Source: Lucinisca nassula
Taxonomy: Eukaryota > Mollusca > Bivalvia > Lucinida > Lucinidae
NCBI GenBank assembly: GCA_963580285.1
Contig: OY757011.1
Location: forward strand, 165,631,406-165,695,405
Direction of reading: 5' to 3'
DNA length: 64,000 nt
The notes beneath the pieces were generated by a model. The model made no database searches. It was not told the DNA's origin and worked only from the letters and a program-made list of their open reading frames with translations. Position numbers and translations under genes: made by a program. Below are positions 21,534 through 31,319 of the stretch, piece by piece. Position 1 is the first letter of the stretch; the number at the start of each line of letters is the position of its first letter.

Positions 21534-23750
21534 TTAGTGTACCTGCTGATTTTTTAATGCCCTGGTAAACCATTTAGGCAGTGAGTTACCCTGATATGTT
21601 CTTAGCCGATCAATATGGTAAACCTTTGCTAGGGAGTTCAGTTTAAGTTTCACCAGATAGGTTAAATCGTCTATTCTCTGAAGAACTAGAGCAGGACCCT
21701 TCCACTTTGGAGCAAGTTTAGCACATACACCAGGTCGTTTACTCGGTTCATACAGCCACACAGCCTGACCGGGTGACAAAGTACGGCTTGAACTCTTGAT
21801 GTCGTAGTGTTTCTTGCGATATGTTGCTGCCGTCTTAAGATTTTGTCTGGCAAATCCATGTATTTGCGATAGTTTTTCCTGAAGATTCTGCACATAGTCT
21901 TCTATGGGTATTGGGTTTTCTTCCTTAGGTTGTCCTACAACAGCTGCCATAGGTAATAAGATTTGTTTACCGTACACCATTTGATTGGGACTGTATTTAG
22001 TTGACGCATGAACAGAACTACGGTAAGCCATCATGACTTGTGGAAGATACAGATCCCAGTCCTTCTGGTCCTTAACACAAAACATTGTTAACATAGTAGC
22101 GAGTGTACGATTAAAACGCTCGGTGACTCCGTTGGCTTGAGGTCGCATTACTGAAGTTTTAACTTTTTCAGTTTGCAAAAATTTGCACACTTCGCGGAAA
22201 AGTTTTGACTCAAAGTTTGTTCCGCCATCTGTCAAGACGAGCAGTGGTGTTCCAAATCTGGTTATGAAGTTATTCACGAAGGCTGTTGCTATTGTTGCTG
22301 CCTCTTGATCAGGCAATGGCACGCACTCTGTCCATTTTGTGAAACAGTCCGAAATAACCAGAATAAAACGATTTGAACGATGACTCACAGGTAAAGGACC
22401 AAGGATATCAAGTGTAACTTTCTCCATAGGTTCTGCCACTGGATCTTGTCCAAGCGGAGCTCTGGTAAGTTTAGCCGGTTTCCTGGACTGACAGTTATCA
22501 CATTGTCTGCAGTATGTGTCAATGTTATCTCTCATTGCAGGCCAGTAGAAATGAACTTGTATACGAGAAAGCATTTTATCTGTTCCAAGATGACCTGCAC
22601 TTGGGATGTCATGATAGTTTGTCAATATGTCGTGCTGTAATGTTTGGGGTACCACTAACTGGTATCTGGTCTCTCGTAACTCGTTAGATACCCATTTTCT
22701 ATATAACATACCACTGATTATACTGAGTCTGTCCCACTGCCTCCATAAGGTTTTAGTATGTGATGTAGTCTCTGATATGCTATGCCATTCTGGTCGTGAC
22801 TGAGACTCAACAGCAACCATGATAGGATTAATGACAGGATCTGATAATTGCTGATGACGCACAGTGCTCGGTTCCCAGTCAGCGAGCAGAAATTGATTCG
22901 GTTTCAGGTGAGCGGTAGCCTCGTTCTGCTGTTGTTCCCTTGTTACCGCACGGGATACCTCCTCTGATGGCTCATGGTCAGATCCTGAGTTGTCCTCGTG
23001 GAGCTCCGGATTATGCTCCTCTGCATTCTTAATTTCGTTTTGCTCCTGACGTTGACAGACCTTACATGGAATCCTGGAGAGGGCGTCGGCATTTCCGTGA
23101 GATTTTCCGGGGCGATGAGTCACGGAAATATCATAGGTCTCAATGTACTGAAGCCAGCGGAAAACTTGTCCGGTAGGATTCTTTAGAGTACGGATCCAAC
23201 TTACTGCGGAGTTATCTGTTCTGAGTTTGACAGTCTGGCCTAAGAGGTAGTGATGAAAGTGTTTAAGGGCTGTCACAACAGCTAAGAGCTCTTTCCGCGT
23301 AGTACAATACTGAAGTTCATGTTTATTCATTGTTTTACTCATAAAAGCGATGACGCGCTCTTTGCCATCATATTCTTGTGAAAGTACGGCTCCTACTGTG
23401 AACTGAGATGCATCAGTATCTAATATGAAATCTTTGCCGAGGACGGGGTAAGCTAATATTGGCGCGGATGTTAATTTCTGTTTCAGAGTATCGAATGCAT
23501 ATTGACAGTCATTGGTCCAGACAAATTTTCTATTCTTTTCACTTAACTGATACAATGGTTTACAAATCTCACCAAAGGAAGCGATGAAGCGTTTGTAGTA
23601 AGCTGCTAAGCCGATGAAACTCCTTGTTTGTTTTGCATTGCGGGGCACCGGCCACTCTTGAATGGCTTTGATTTTGTCTTTGTCTGTGTGTATACCCTGT
23701 TCCGACACTTCATGTCCTAAGAATTTAACATATTTTGAAAGAAGACACAT
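21534..23750 (-). CDS. pol: pol: RNase H and integrase part
   Basis: 738 residues, minus strand, in a different frame from RT. It begins within the RT connection (KYVKFLGHEVSEQGI). RNase H follows with DTDASQFTVGAVLSQ, then RKELLAVV and LRTDNSAV, which hold the acidic residues. Integrase has an HHCC zinc site (HDIPSAGHLGTDKM ... CRQCDNCQSR) and a DD35E core: TLDILGPLP, LTDGGTNF, and the E in VTERFNR, 35 residues after the second D. A C-terminal PKWKGPALVL is the GPY/F-like module. All key residues are present. The stop is at 21534. A frame change near 23740 separates it from RT, so this copy cannot make the full polyprotein without suppression. Confidence 0.96.
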   Translation of the reverse strand: MCLLSKYVKFLGHEVSEQGIHTDKDKIKAIQEWPVPRNAKQTRSFIGLAAYYKRFIASFGEICKPLYQLSEKNRKFVWTNDCQYAFDTLKQKLTSAPILAYPVLGKDFILDTDASQFTVGAVLSQEYDGKERVIAFMSKTMNKHELQYCTTRKELLAVVTALKHFHHYLLGQTVKLRTDNSAVSWIRTLKNPTGQVFRWLQYIETYDISVTHRPGKSHGNADALSRIPCKVCQRQEQNEIKNAEEHNPELHEDNSGSDHEPSEEVSRAVTREQQQNEATAHLKPNQFLLADWEPSTVRHQQLSDPVINPIMVAVESQSRPEWHSISETTSHTKTLWRQWDRLSIISGMLYRKWVSNELRETRYQLVVPQTLQHDILTNYHDIPSAGHLGTDKMLSRIQVHFYWPAMRDNIDTYCRQCDNCQSRKPAKLTRAPLGQDPVAEPMEKVTLDILGPLPVSHRSNRFILVISDCFTKWTECVPLPDQEAATIATAFVNNFITRFGTPLLVLTDGGTNFESKLFREVCKFLQTEKVKTSVMRPQANGVTERFNRTLATMLTMFCVKDQKDWDLYLPQVMMAYRSSVHASTKYSPNQMVYGKQILLPMAAVVGQPKEENPIPIEDYVQNLQEKLSQIHGFARQNLKTAATYRKKHYDIKSSSRTLSPGQAVWLYEPSKRPGVCAKLAPKWKGPALVLQRIDDLTYLVKLKLNSLAKVYHIDRLRTYQGNSLPKWFTRALKNQQVH

Positions 23751-24769
23751 TTCGAAGCTTTCAATTTAAGGTTTGCTGACTGAAGCCTTTGAAATACATG
23801 TTCAAGCCTAAGTAATGATTCTTCCACCGTTTTAGCCGGGACTATAATATCGTCCATGTACAGGATACATTCGACCCATTGTAAATCCCGAAATACATCA
23901 CCCATTAACCTACAGAACTCCGAAGGTGCCGCTACTAAACCGAATGGCATTTTTACGAATTGAAACAGTCCCATGCTTGTAGCGAATGCTGTTTTCTCTC
24001 TGTCCTTTGTGGCCACGCCTATCTGCCAGTAACCACAGTGAATGTCCATACAATTAAAGTACACAGACCCTGCTAGAGCATCTAAGCACTGGCTGATGTT
24101 TGGAAGGGGATAACTATCTTTCTTAGTGAGGAGATTGACCTTTCTGTAGTCCACACAGAACCGGGTACTTCCATCCTTTTTCGTTATCAGCACAATATTG
24201 CTTGACCAAGGGCTGACCGAGGGTTCTATTACTCCTGCCTGCAACATTTTCTGCACCTCTTCGCGCTCAATCTTCTGTTTAACTAATGGGAGCCGTCTCA
24301 AGGGTTCTTTAATGGGCTCGGCACCCATGGTGTCTATGTGGTGTTCTACGCGATCAGAAAAACCTAAATCTAGGGATGACTTGGCAAATACAGATTGATA
24401 TTTGATTAACAGTGCCTTAAGCAGATTTTGCTCTGTATCGTTCAAATGTACGGAGCTTCGCATGAAAAGATCACCTAAGTACTCAGGTAGGGCTTCACAT
24501 GACGTTTGTTCACATTCAGTTTTTGTGCTGCATGAGGTAATTGGCACACTTTCACTTTCCTTCACAGAAATGCAGGTTCCCAAAGTGGTATTTGGGTATA
24601 TCGTCAAAGGCTCTTCAGTACAGTTTACAACATTCAAGTCCCTTAACTCTTCACTTGTCCCTGTTTCGATTACTCCCGGTAAAAGATGGGCTGGTGATTT
24701 TGACTCATTTGCCTCAATAAATGCTGTTTTTGACCGTAAATATTCTTGACTTGGTATTTTTACAGTTAC
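23717..24769 (-). CDS. pol: pol: reverse transcriptase part (broken at both ends)
   Basis: The frame is open from just after a TGA (24770-24772) to 23717. It carries the RT blocks TRFCVDYRKVN, YPLPNISQCLDAL, MDIHCGYWQIGV, LFQFVKMPFGLVAAPSEF and the catalytic ILYMDDIIV (YMDD, where gypsy elements often have YLDD or YIDD). The N-terminal stretch continues the protease frame without another stop, so the TGA looks like a point change. At the C-terminal end the reading shifts near 23740: both frames overlap at 23717-23750, and an indel there fits best. The enzyme core looks undamaged. Confidence 0.93.
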   Translation of the reverse strand, partial: VTVKIPSQEYLRSKTAFIEANESKSPAHLLPGVIETGTSEELRDLNVVNCTEEPLTIYPNTTLGTCISVKESESVPITSCSTKTECEQTSCEALPEYLGDLFMRSSVHLNDTEQNLLKALLIKYQSVFAKSSLDLGFSDRVEHHIDTMGAEPIKEPLRRLPLVKQKIEREEVQKMLQAGVIEPSVSPWSSNIVLITKKDGSTRFCVDYRKVNLLTKKDSYPLPNISQCLDALAGSVYFNCMDIHCGYWQIGVATKDREKTAFATSMGLFQFVKMPFGLVAAPSEFCRLMGDVFRDLQWVECILYMDDIIVPAKTVEESLLRLEHVFQRLQSANLKLKASKCVFFQNMLNS

Positions 24770-25372
24770 TCATGCACTTGAATTTGCAGGTATACATGTC
24801 TTTCCTTCAGCTATCACCCTACAAGTCATTGCCGCATTTCCGCCAAGCCAGCATGAAATTTGATCTGATTCTGTATGTAATGTGTATTTCTCATAGTCAA
24901 TTTTTCTTACATATTCAAGCAGAAAATCTTGCCCTAATATGCCATCAGGAGAAATGTCACAGACTATAACTTGGTGAAAGTATTCATTTCTTCCTAATTT
25001 GATAGTAATATTTGTATGTCCGTATACATTTATGTCTACACCATTGACATTTTTTACCCTAAATTTGTTTTCTTTCAGCTGAGGCTTAAGGCAAGGGTCT
25101 ATTTTCTGATAGATCCTATTCGACAGCAGAGTGGATGTAGAACCACTGTCTATCAAATAATGGGAATCAACTCCACAAATTCTACAGTTCGTATAAAAGC
25201 CATTGTCAAAACTCTTTGAATGCTCATAAATTTTGCCAGCTATGCTTAATTCTAATTGTTCTTCCTGTTTAGGCCCCTCCTCTTCCATCGGCCTTGGGCC
25301 TACTGGGTCGATGGACGGAGGTTTCCCTGCTGATGCTCCTGAGCCTCCATATTTGTCTGTTGACGTTGTCGG
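24770..25372 (-). CDS. pro: pol: protease part, -1 frame to gag
   Basis: The frame is open from 25372, overlapping the gag end by about 70 bp, to the TGA at 24770-24772. The aspartic protease site is LIDSGSTSTLLS. A later ILGQDFLLEY resembles the second hydrophobic-Gly element of retropepsins. An ATG lies at 25288, but the phase and slippery site suggest translation by -1 frameshift from gag. The TGA lies after the protease fold, so active protease could still be made. Confidence 0.9.
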   Translation of the reverse strand, partial: PTTSTDKYGGSGASAGKPPSIDPVGPRPMEEEGPKQEEQLELSIAGKIYEHSKSFDNGFYTNCRICGVDSHYLIDSGSTSTLLSNRIYQKIDPCLKPQLKENKFRVKNVNGVDINVYGHTNITIKLGRNEYFHQVIVCDISPDGILGQDFLLEYVRKIDYEKYTLHTESDQISCWLGGNAAMTCRVIAEGKTCIPANSSA

Positions 25373-26475
25373 TTAAATGGGCGCTGGTCTCTTCTGTTCC
25401 TTTCGTTGTTTGGGCAGTCTCGCTTTAGGTGTCGTGGTGAAAGACAGATGTAGCAAAGCCGCTGTCCATCCCTGTCCCGAGCACCACCTGATGGTCCCTG
25501 GTTGCCATGCGCTTGGTAGTTGTACTGGTTACCACGCCCTTGGTTGTTGCACTGACGAGTTAATCTTTCTATGCAGTTTTGAAGTTGTCTGAGAACACCC
25601 TGCAAGTTGTCAGTTTCGAGATTGCGACTAAATGATCTTCCCGTTGACTCCTGCGTTCCATCTCCTTCAGCGGCCACATGGCGCACCTGCCTTTTTTTCT
25701 CGTTTTCAGCCCCTAATATGCCTTCAAAGGTTTCAATTATCAAAACCGCCTTAGTAACTGAAGCGCAGTTATCAGAAATACATTTATATTTCAGTTCAGG
25801 AGACACAGATTTATAAAGCTGGTTTAAAGCTAACATTTCACGGGCCTCATGGTTCATGTTGCTATATGCACGCTGTGCTAGGCGACGAAGGTCATCTCCC
25901 AGTTGAGCAATAGATTCATTTGGTTTACGCATCCTTGCTTCAAGTTTTGAGATCCACATGGGTTGTTGACATGTATTACCAAAGCGTTGACCCAGTTTCG
26001 TGGTTAGCAAGCCATAGGAAGTCCGTTCAGCAAGTTTCAGTGTCATGTAATAGACCTGAGCATTTCCCCTAAGACAGGCTGCAAGGTACAGTGCTTTATC
26101 TTGGTGAGACCATCTCCCCAGCTTAGCGCAGACCTCAAAATGACTGAGGTATGATTCCCAGTCCTCGTCCCCGTCATATGTCTTTGGCTTCATTGGTGGT
26201 GAGTGTAACACGGGAGCCCTGGCATTTCCACTTATGTCACCCCTGGCATGTGCGTCAATAGGAATCCCCAAGTACTCTCCCTCAAGAATGCGCCTGGACC
26301 TTGGTTGTTGAGCAGGTATCTCTTCAAGAGGTGGGATGTCTACAACAGAGGACAGAATTGAGGCCGCCCGATTATTTGTTGGGTCATTCTGGTCCTGCTC
26401 CTCTGTATCTGCACCGTGTCGGTCATCATCTCTCTCCCCTCTGTTGAATTCTATTTCTGAATCGCTATCTGCCAT
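25300..26475 (-). CDS. gag: gag polyprotein
   Basis: 391 residues from ATG 26475. The acidic N-terminus (SDSEIEFNRGERDDD) is followed by a proline-containing linker. A retrotransposon gag capsid region runs about residues 95-250 (YDGDEDWESYLSHFEVCAKL; LAACLRGNAQVYYMTL). A Gln/Gly-rich stretch and one zinc knuckle CYICLSPRHLKRDC (C-x2-C-x4-H-x4-C) come near residue 345. Gag packages the RNA in cytoplasmic particles. It is intact and is the first ORF after the leader. Confidence 0.95.
   Translation of the reverse strand: MADSDSEIEFNRGERDDDRHGADTEEQDQNDPTNNRAASILSSVVDIPPLEEIPAQQPRSRRILEGEYLGIPIDAHARGDISGNARAPVLHSPPMKPKTYDGDEDWESYLSHFEVCAKLGRWSHQDKALYLAACLRGNAQVYYMTLKLAERTSYGLLTTKLGQRFGNTCQQPMWISKLEARMRKPNESIAQLGDDLRRLAQRAYSNMNHEAREMLALNQLYKSVSPELKYKCISDNCASVTKAVLIIETFEGILGAENEKKRQVRHVAAEGDGTQESTGRSFSRNLETDNLQGVLRQLQNCIERLTRQCNNQGRGNQYNYQAHGNQGPSGGARDRDGQRLCYICLSPRHLKRDCPNNERNRRDQRPFNRQRQQTNMEAQEHQQGNLRPSTQ
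25321..25327 (-). promoter_or_regulatory. -1 frameshift slippery site GGGAAAC
   Basis: On the minus strand the heptamer reads G GGA AAC in gag phase, the classic X-XXY-YYZ form. It lies 21-27 bp before the end of gag and inside the gag/pro overlap. A -1 slip continues as GKPPSIDPVGPRP into protease. Confidence 0.75.
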
Positions 26476-27016
26476 GCTGTTTATGTTTAATTTTGTACTA
26501 ACTACAGATCACTGTGTTCCTATTGGATGTTTGTGGGGGTTTGTTATTTTTCTGTTACAGTTTTTCTATATTTTTTTTTATATATTTTTCTGTAATTTTT
26601 ACTCTTTTTTTTTTCTGCTATTTTACTGTTTTTATTTTATTATTATTAATATTTTTTATTTATTTTTTTTTTTTATTTATTTTTTAGAGTTTCTATTTCA
26701 GCTTGCTAATGTCTTGATTAAAGCTTAAAACAGTGTGTTACTTGTTATTTCATCCTTAAAATGTTAGTTCTCAGTTTCATACATAATTTTGATTGAGCAG
26801 ATTAAACCCCGTGTCAAAACATGGAATTGTTAGGTAGGTAGGTTACACCTCAGTGTAAAAGTTAATTTCTACAGCAGTCAATGTCAAGACAACAGGTTAT
26901 GTCCAGCCAAAGTCTATTATATATCCCTGTATCCAGCAATGTACAGGGGTCTAGCAGTGAGTTCGTATCTCTGGATGTATTTTTTAACTAACACATCCCA
27001 CTTCTGTCGACACCAG
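26476..27016 (-). other. Retrotransposon 5' leader and primer site
   Basis: On the minus strand, one base after the LTR, the primer site TGGTGTCGACAGAAGTGGG occupies 26997-27015. It starts TGG as required and resembles the complement of the animal tRNA-Leu 3' end with three extra bases (GAC) inside. The leader continues about 520 bp to the gag ATG. It has a long A/T-rich tract (26560-26690) that is T-rich on the plus strand. Confidence 0.75.
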
Positions 27017-28212
27017 TGTAAGCTTATCATGGATGGTCGAGGATTTAGCAAGCCGGTTTGCTTTGTTTTTTTTTTATTTTCTTATAACTCAGTGGCCTGG
27101 TATGGCTGACAATGTCAGAGACCCATAGAAAGTACTGTATCTCAGTCATTAAACAGATTTCCAAAGTATTTTAAGAGGTTTGTGGCAAATTGAAATTCTT
27201 CATTGAGGGAACAACCTAAAAAGGGTATTCCTCATGTTTTCTACTCATTTTTATAATTTTCTTACTTAAAATTTTGCTTTTTGGTACTCTGTGCTGATTT
27301 GTCAAACTTTTAGAAAAGCCAAAACTTGTTTCTGCTGAAGTCTCAAAAAGTTGTCTCCCTTGATGCACAGAGGAATTGTATTAGAATTTTGAATTCCCGC
27401 CATGGATCTCTTCCTCTTTATATACCTTTGAGGCCCTAGACAAGGAGCCAATCAGTTGAGTGGAAATTAACATGTGATTTTAAGACAACCAATGAAAAGC
27501 TCATTTTGAGACACACCTCCGGTCAGAAAGTCAGACAAAATGGCGGCCGATCTGATCGCCAGAAAATTTTGTGAGAGGATAATACTTTCTAGAGAAAGAT
27601 CTGGTGATCTTTCGAAGATTACACAAATTATATGGATTGGATGGAGTCTAACTGTACCCATTAAGGTAAGGAAATCTACCTGAATGAGCAGAAAGACTGC
27701 AGTCAGCCAGTCTGACCACGGACAGAATTCTGACAGTTCAAAGAAAGGCGGGTCAGAAACTTTTCTGACAGCTCTAAACTTTGCTCACTTTTATCTTTCC
27801 TAGGCTTCCTTGGTGTCAAAATGCAGGAAATTTTATGTAGTTTCTGAAGGCCAGAACCAAAAATTTCTCAAAAATTTCTCCAAAACAGTAAACTGGATCA
27901 AACTTGAACAGACGCTGGATGTAAACAAACGGAGTAATACAACGAAAAATAGTTCGCTGTCAGACTCCGGTTTACATCAAGATCATGAACTTTCTTTGAC
28001 AAAACATACTACAATAATACTTAATTTGCTTGATTTCAAATGTTTTTAAACCAACCACCACTCCAGGCTTGGTTTGTTGAAAGTGAAATTTTTAGCCTGT
28101 TCTAGCATAGGAAAGTTACTAGTGACCAGATGTACCCAGTAGTTGACATAGCTCAACTCTGCTTTGAGGATCTCAAATAAAAGTAGAAACAGTAATAGCC
28201 CGGGGTATTACA
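27017..28212 (-). repeat. 5' LTR (1196 bp)
   Basis: Partner of 17308-18502. Visible differences: one extra T in the run near 27065, and single changes near 27208 (GTG/GGG), 27302 (CCA/TCA) and 27372 (TAA/GAA in CAGAG-AATTG). This is the promoter LTR for the element. Confidence 0.95.
27540..28049 (+). CDS. Second copy of the antisense two-exon ORF
   Basis: Exon 1 is 27540-27665, the intron has GTAAGG ... TTTCCTAG, and exon 2 is 27804-28049. It looks identical to the copy in the other LTR. This one faces outward toward 28.2 kb, so a read-through transcript would leave the element into the flank. Confidence 0.35.
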
Positions 28213-28419
28213 GTGCCAAAAACCCCCGAAAATTTTAAGATGCAAACTGGTGATATTTTTTTTCTTTTTTTTTCTGCTTAAAATATAGATTGTGGGTACC
28301 CAAAATCTATATTTTAGAGCAGAAATCCGAAAAATAAGGTTTTCCTTGACAATCCCATTTTTACTATATAAAAGTGGGGTTCAAGGGGGTGAGACTTATA
28401 TAGGCGTGTTTTCGAGATG
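28213..28419. mobile_element. MITE-A, right piece after the retrotransposon
   Basis: It starts with the GTGC duplication and runs to TATAGGCGTGTTTTCGAGATG. Its central palindrome is collapsed: GATTGTGGGTACCCAAAATC joins the outer arms with the apex missing. Confidence 0.85.
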
Positions 28420-28493
28420 GCCCAACCAGTGCTATCAGTGCTTTATGCTTTGTACAATTTTGTACATCAAGTCTTTTTGACTCGAAATACAGA

Positions 28494-28643
28494 GAATATC
28501 AGGTGAGTGTCTTTTGATATCAAGTTCATCAGGCAAGGCTTCGAGAACGCTTGTAGAATCGCGAGGCTTGCCGAGCGATTCTACATGCGTTCTCGAAGCC
28601 GAGCCTGATAAACTTGATATCAAATGACACGAATCTGGTATTC
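28494..28643. repeat. Foldback-M copy 1
   Basis: A stem of about 65 bp: GAATATCAGG-TGAGTGTC, TTTGATATCAAGTT, ATCAGGC, GGCTTCGAGAACGC and TAGAATCG, each matched on the right side. The apex is CGAGGCTTGCCGAG. A few bulges are present. Confidence 0.9.
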
Positions 28644-29450
28644 TATTTATCAGTTTATCCCCTTGTACACTCTTAAATTAGCAATTTACGACCGATTATC
28701 GATGGTCCTCAGTGCATCCCAGCATTCCGGTGGTCGATATATTCTGTATCAGCTGACCATTTGTTTTCCTTTAATATTTTTTCCAAATATTTTTCCATTG
28801 TTTTTCAGTAATAATAACCTTTTTGTAATTATTTCTAGTAGTCCTGTCCTTTCATAAAAAGTGTAATGTCACGTTGACATGATAAAGCTCACCTGTCCTC
28901 AGAAAGCAGATCTTTATCAGGTCAGTGTGCTACAATTCAATTAATATAGGGAGTAACTGATAAAAAATGATCGCCGGAAGAATGTACTTTGTCGTTGGAG
29001 TTTAAGTATACGACCATGGCTAGTGTCAGATAATGTATACCTTTTGGTGATGAAAATGTGGATAATTGTTTATGATATATTTTGCACCAGCCGTTGCCAT
29101 TTATTGTAAATGTGTTTGTGCTGAAAAAAACATTTGTCATTTGTAATTTACAAACAACCTTGCAGGCACAGAGCTTATGATTGTTTCAACGCTGTTGCCC
29201 TCTGGGAAACATGAAAAAAATAAATAAAACATGAAAGCAAAAAGTATATACATTTATTTATACATATATACAACAGACAAAATGAAACAATAAATTATGT
29301 CGCCTTACATTCATAAATAACACACAGCAGGAATTCATCGATCTCAAAAATATTCATATTAATATATCACCATTTATCACTCATAACACATTAGCCCATA
29401 TTTGCCTAGCGGCCCTTTTTTTTTTGGGGGGGGGGGGGGGAGGGGGCATT
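28644..29450. other. Spacer, nothing recognised
   Basis: AT-rich. It contains a T run followed by a G run (29416-29446) that probably caused copying slippage. No gene is supported. Confidence 0.5.
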
Positions 29451-29509
29451 GGCAAATAGTTCAGACCCAGATCAGACGCGGCGTCTGATCTGGGTCTACA
29501 CGATTTGCT
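29451..29509. repeat. Hairpin-H copy
   Basis: GACCCAGATCAGACGCGGCG and CGTCTGATCTGGGTC form a tight perfect stem. The outer bases GGCAAATAGT and ACGATTTGC are worn. Confidence 0.85.
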
Positions 29510-29785
29510 CAAAGAACATACATTTTGTTGCAACTTACATCAAATAAAACAAACATGCCACTCCTATAATTGAAAATGGACCACTCCAAACTTATAAGGT
29601 GGAAGATCCCATTACCATATATGGGTTAAAGACATTGAATGATTTGAACTTGCAATGAGACTGACGAAAATGCTTTCCATATTGACATTAATGAACAAAT
29701 AAATTAGATTTTATGTAAAATATATAAATGAATGTCTAGTACATATATCTTCACTAAGAATTGATGTAACATCTTCTGCGAATGG

Positions 29786-30034
29786 CATCAAGAAAACACG
29801 CCTATATACTGGGGTTTACAGGGGTATGCATTTTTTTTTTCTTATTTCTGCTGTAAATCATAAATTGTGGTTACTCGTAGGAACCAGGAACCGCCTCGAC
29901 GAGGCGGTTCTAACGAGTACCCACAATCCATGTTTTGAGCAAATAACTGAAAAATATCAGATTTTTTATCTGAAAAGTTTCATTTTTTTCTGATAAAGTT
30001 TTCAATAGATTTGAATAGGCGTGTTTTCGTCATT
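29786..30034. mobile_element. MITE-A copy
   Basis: It runs CATCAAGAAAACACGCCTAT to GAATAGGCGTGTTTTCG. The palindrome near 29866-29930 has apex CTCGACGAG. The left arm contains a small duplicate (GGAACCAGGAACC). Confidence 0.9.
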
Positions 30035-30824
30035 TAATGCATTTGTAATTTTAAGGCTTTGCTGTAGCCAAGGAAGCTAAATTTGTTTTCAAAAATTACA
30101 AAAACAGGTGAAACAAAAATACACGCATTACTTTAAAAAGTCTGAATACCAGTAATAACTATCCTTGTACATTTCCATAAAACAGAAAAAATGGGTTTGC
30201 AAGCGAATACATTTTTCTTTTATTTTTACTCAAAAACATATACTATTATCAATATTTGACGAGGTCTGATAAGAAAAAAATATCATAAACTGTCATTTAG
30301 AATCGGAGCGTCAATTCTCTAGAAAGTGTTTGTAAATGTTTTGTACAAATTGACGCACTCACGCGGCGGGTTTTTTCTGTTTGCCCATTGATTCAGTGCC
30401 AATGTTTTGTCAAATTGCTCATAATTGCCGAAGCGACCAAAATAAAAATAAAAAACAAAGTCTGTAGGAACCAAGTTAGACAATTTCCACAGCGGCAACT
30501 TCAAGTTAACATATAGATTTCCCCCTACTATAGACTTGTACAAGTCTCCTATTTTTATTTTATTTTTTCTTCTGTTTCTCTTTCCAGTCTTACTTATTTT
30601 CAGTTTATTTTAGCTTGAAACAAATAAGACTATCTTAGAAACGTATGCATAATTATCTAGCAAATCTTAAAGGAAAGGATGGGTTTCTGAGAAGCAAATT
30701 ATTTTTTTAAGATTAGAAGTCTTAGATTACAGGAAAGAAAAAAAAACTAAGTACAAAAATGCATCTCTGAAACTGCCAGGAACCACTTTTTCAGAACTGA
30801 TGATGCCATCAGTTATTATCTGTT
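30035..30824. other. Spacer, nothing recognised
   Basis: AT-rich, with many homopolymers. The small open frames show no family signature. Confidence 0.5.
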
Positions 30825-31010
30825 AAAACTTTGATCGTTCTATCTGAAAAAAAAACACTAATATTTTTTGCTGCAACAATGCGAGTAACTTTTGCAGATG
30901 CAAAAGCTACTGGCATGTTTTCAGCATATATATTGTATGTTGCTAAAGTAGTTAATATTTTGACAACTGACGTGCTTGTTAAACTAACGAAGCTTTGAAC
31001 AACTGGGCCA
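30825..31010. mobile_element. Hairpin-G copy 2
   Basis: The centre ACTTTTGCAGATGCAAAAGCT is flanked by TTTTTGCTGCAAC and GTTTTCAGCATATATA. The right end is CTAACGAAGCTTTGAACAACTG. It is more worn than 3988-4231. Confidence 0.7.
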
Positions 31011-31047
31011 AGATGGGTAATTCATGAGCTAAAATGGGCTCTTTCTG

Positions 31048-31306
31048 ATGCAACATAGTGCTTTTTTCACATCTCCAAAATGGCTACTTTTCTGATGAAA
31101 ATTCGTCACATTTTTCTTTTTTATACTGCAATCATAGGTTTTGCGTGCTCGTAAGAACCGCCTCATTTAGGCGGTTCTAACGAGTACCCACAACCTATGT
31201 CTTGGAGCAGAAATAAGAAAGAAAATGTGCATCCCCGTAAACCCCAGTTTTTGCTGTGTAAAGTGGGGTTTAGGGAGTGTTCATTTCACGGCCTTGTTCA
31301 CGTGAT
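31048..31306. mobile_element. MITE-A variant copy
   Basis: Subtype with the ends TCATTTCACGGCCTTGTTCA and CGTGATCC. The palindrome near 31136-31195 has apex CTCATTTAG. Three such copies lie head to tail here (31048, 31320, 31552). Confidence 0.8.
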
Positions 31307-31319
31307 CCGTAACATTTAT

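Larger units (their letters stand above)
17308..28212 (-). mobile_element. Ty3/gypsy LTR retrotransposon, full length
   Basis: A 10,905-bp element transcribed on the minus strand: LTR 27017-28212, primer site, gag, pro, RT, RNase H, integrase, a non-coding gap, a zinc-finger ORF, a polypurine tract, LTR 17308-18502. Order RT-RNaseH-integrase is diagnostic for Ty3/gypsy (Metaviridae). Both LTRs run TG...CA on the minus strand and differ by about three substitutions and one T in a run, so the insertion is young. Even so, pol has an in-frame TGA and a frame change, so this copy needed help, was broken soon after insertion, or carries sequencing errors. No chromodomain is seen. The Leu-like primer site fits the Mag/Steamer-type branch, tentatively. 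Confidence 0.96.

Noticed and set aside
26336..26728. 130-codon plus-strand frame rich in Phe
   Set aside because: It is antisense to gag and then translates a T-rich tract in the retrotransposon leader.
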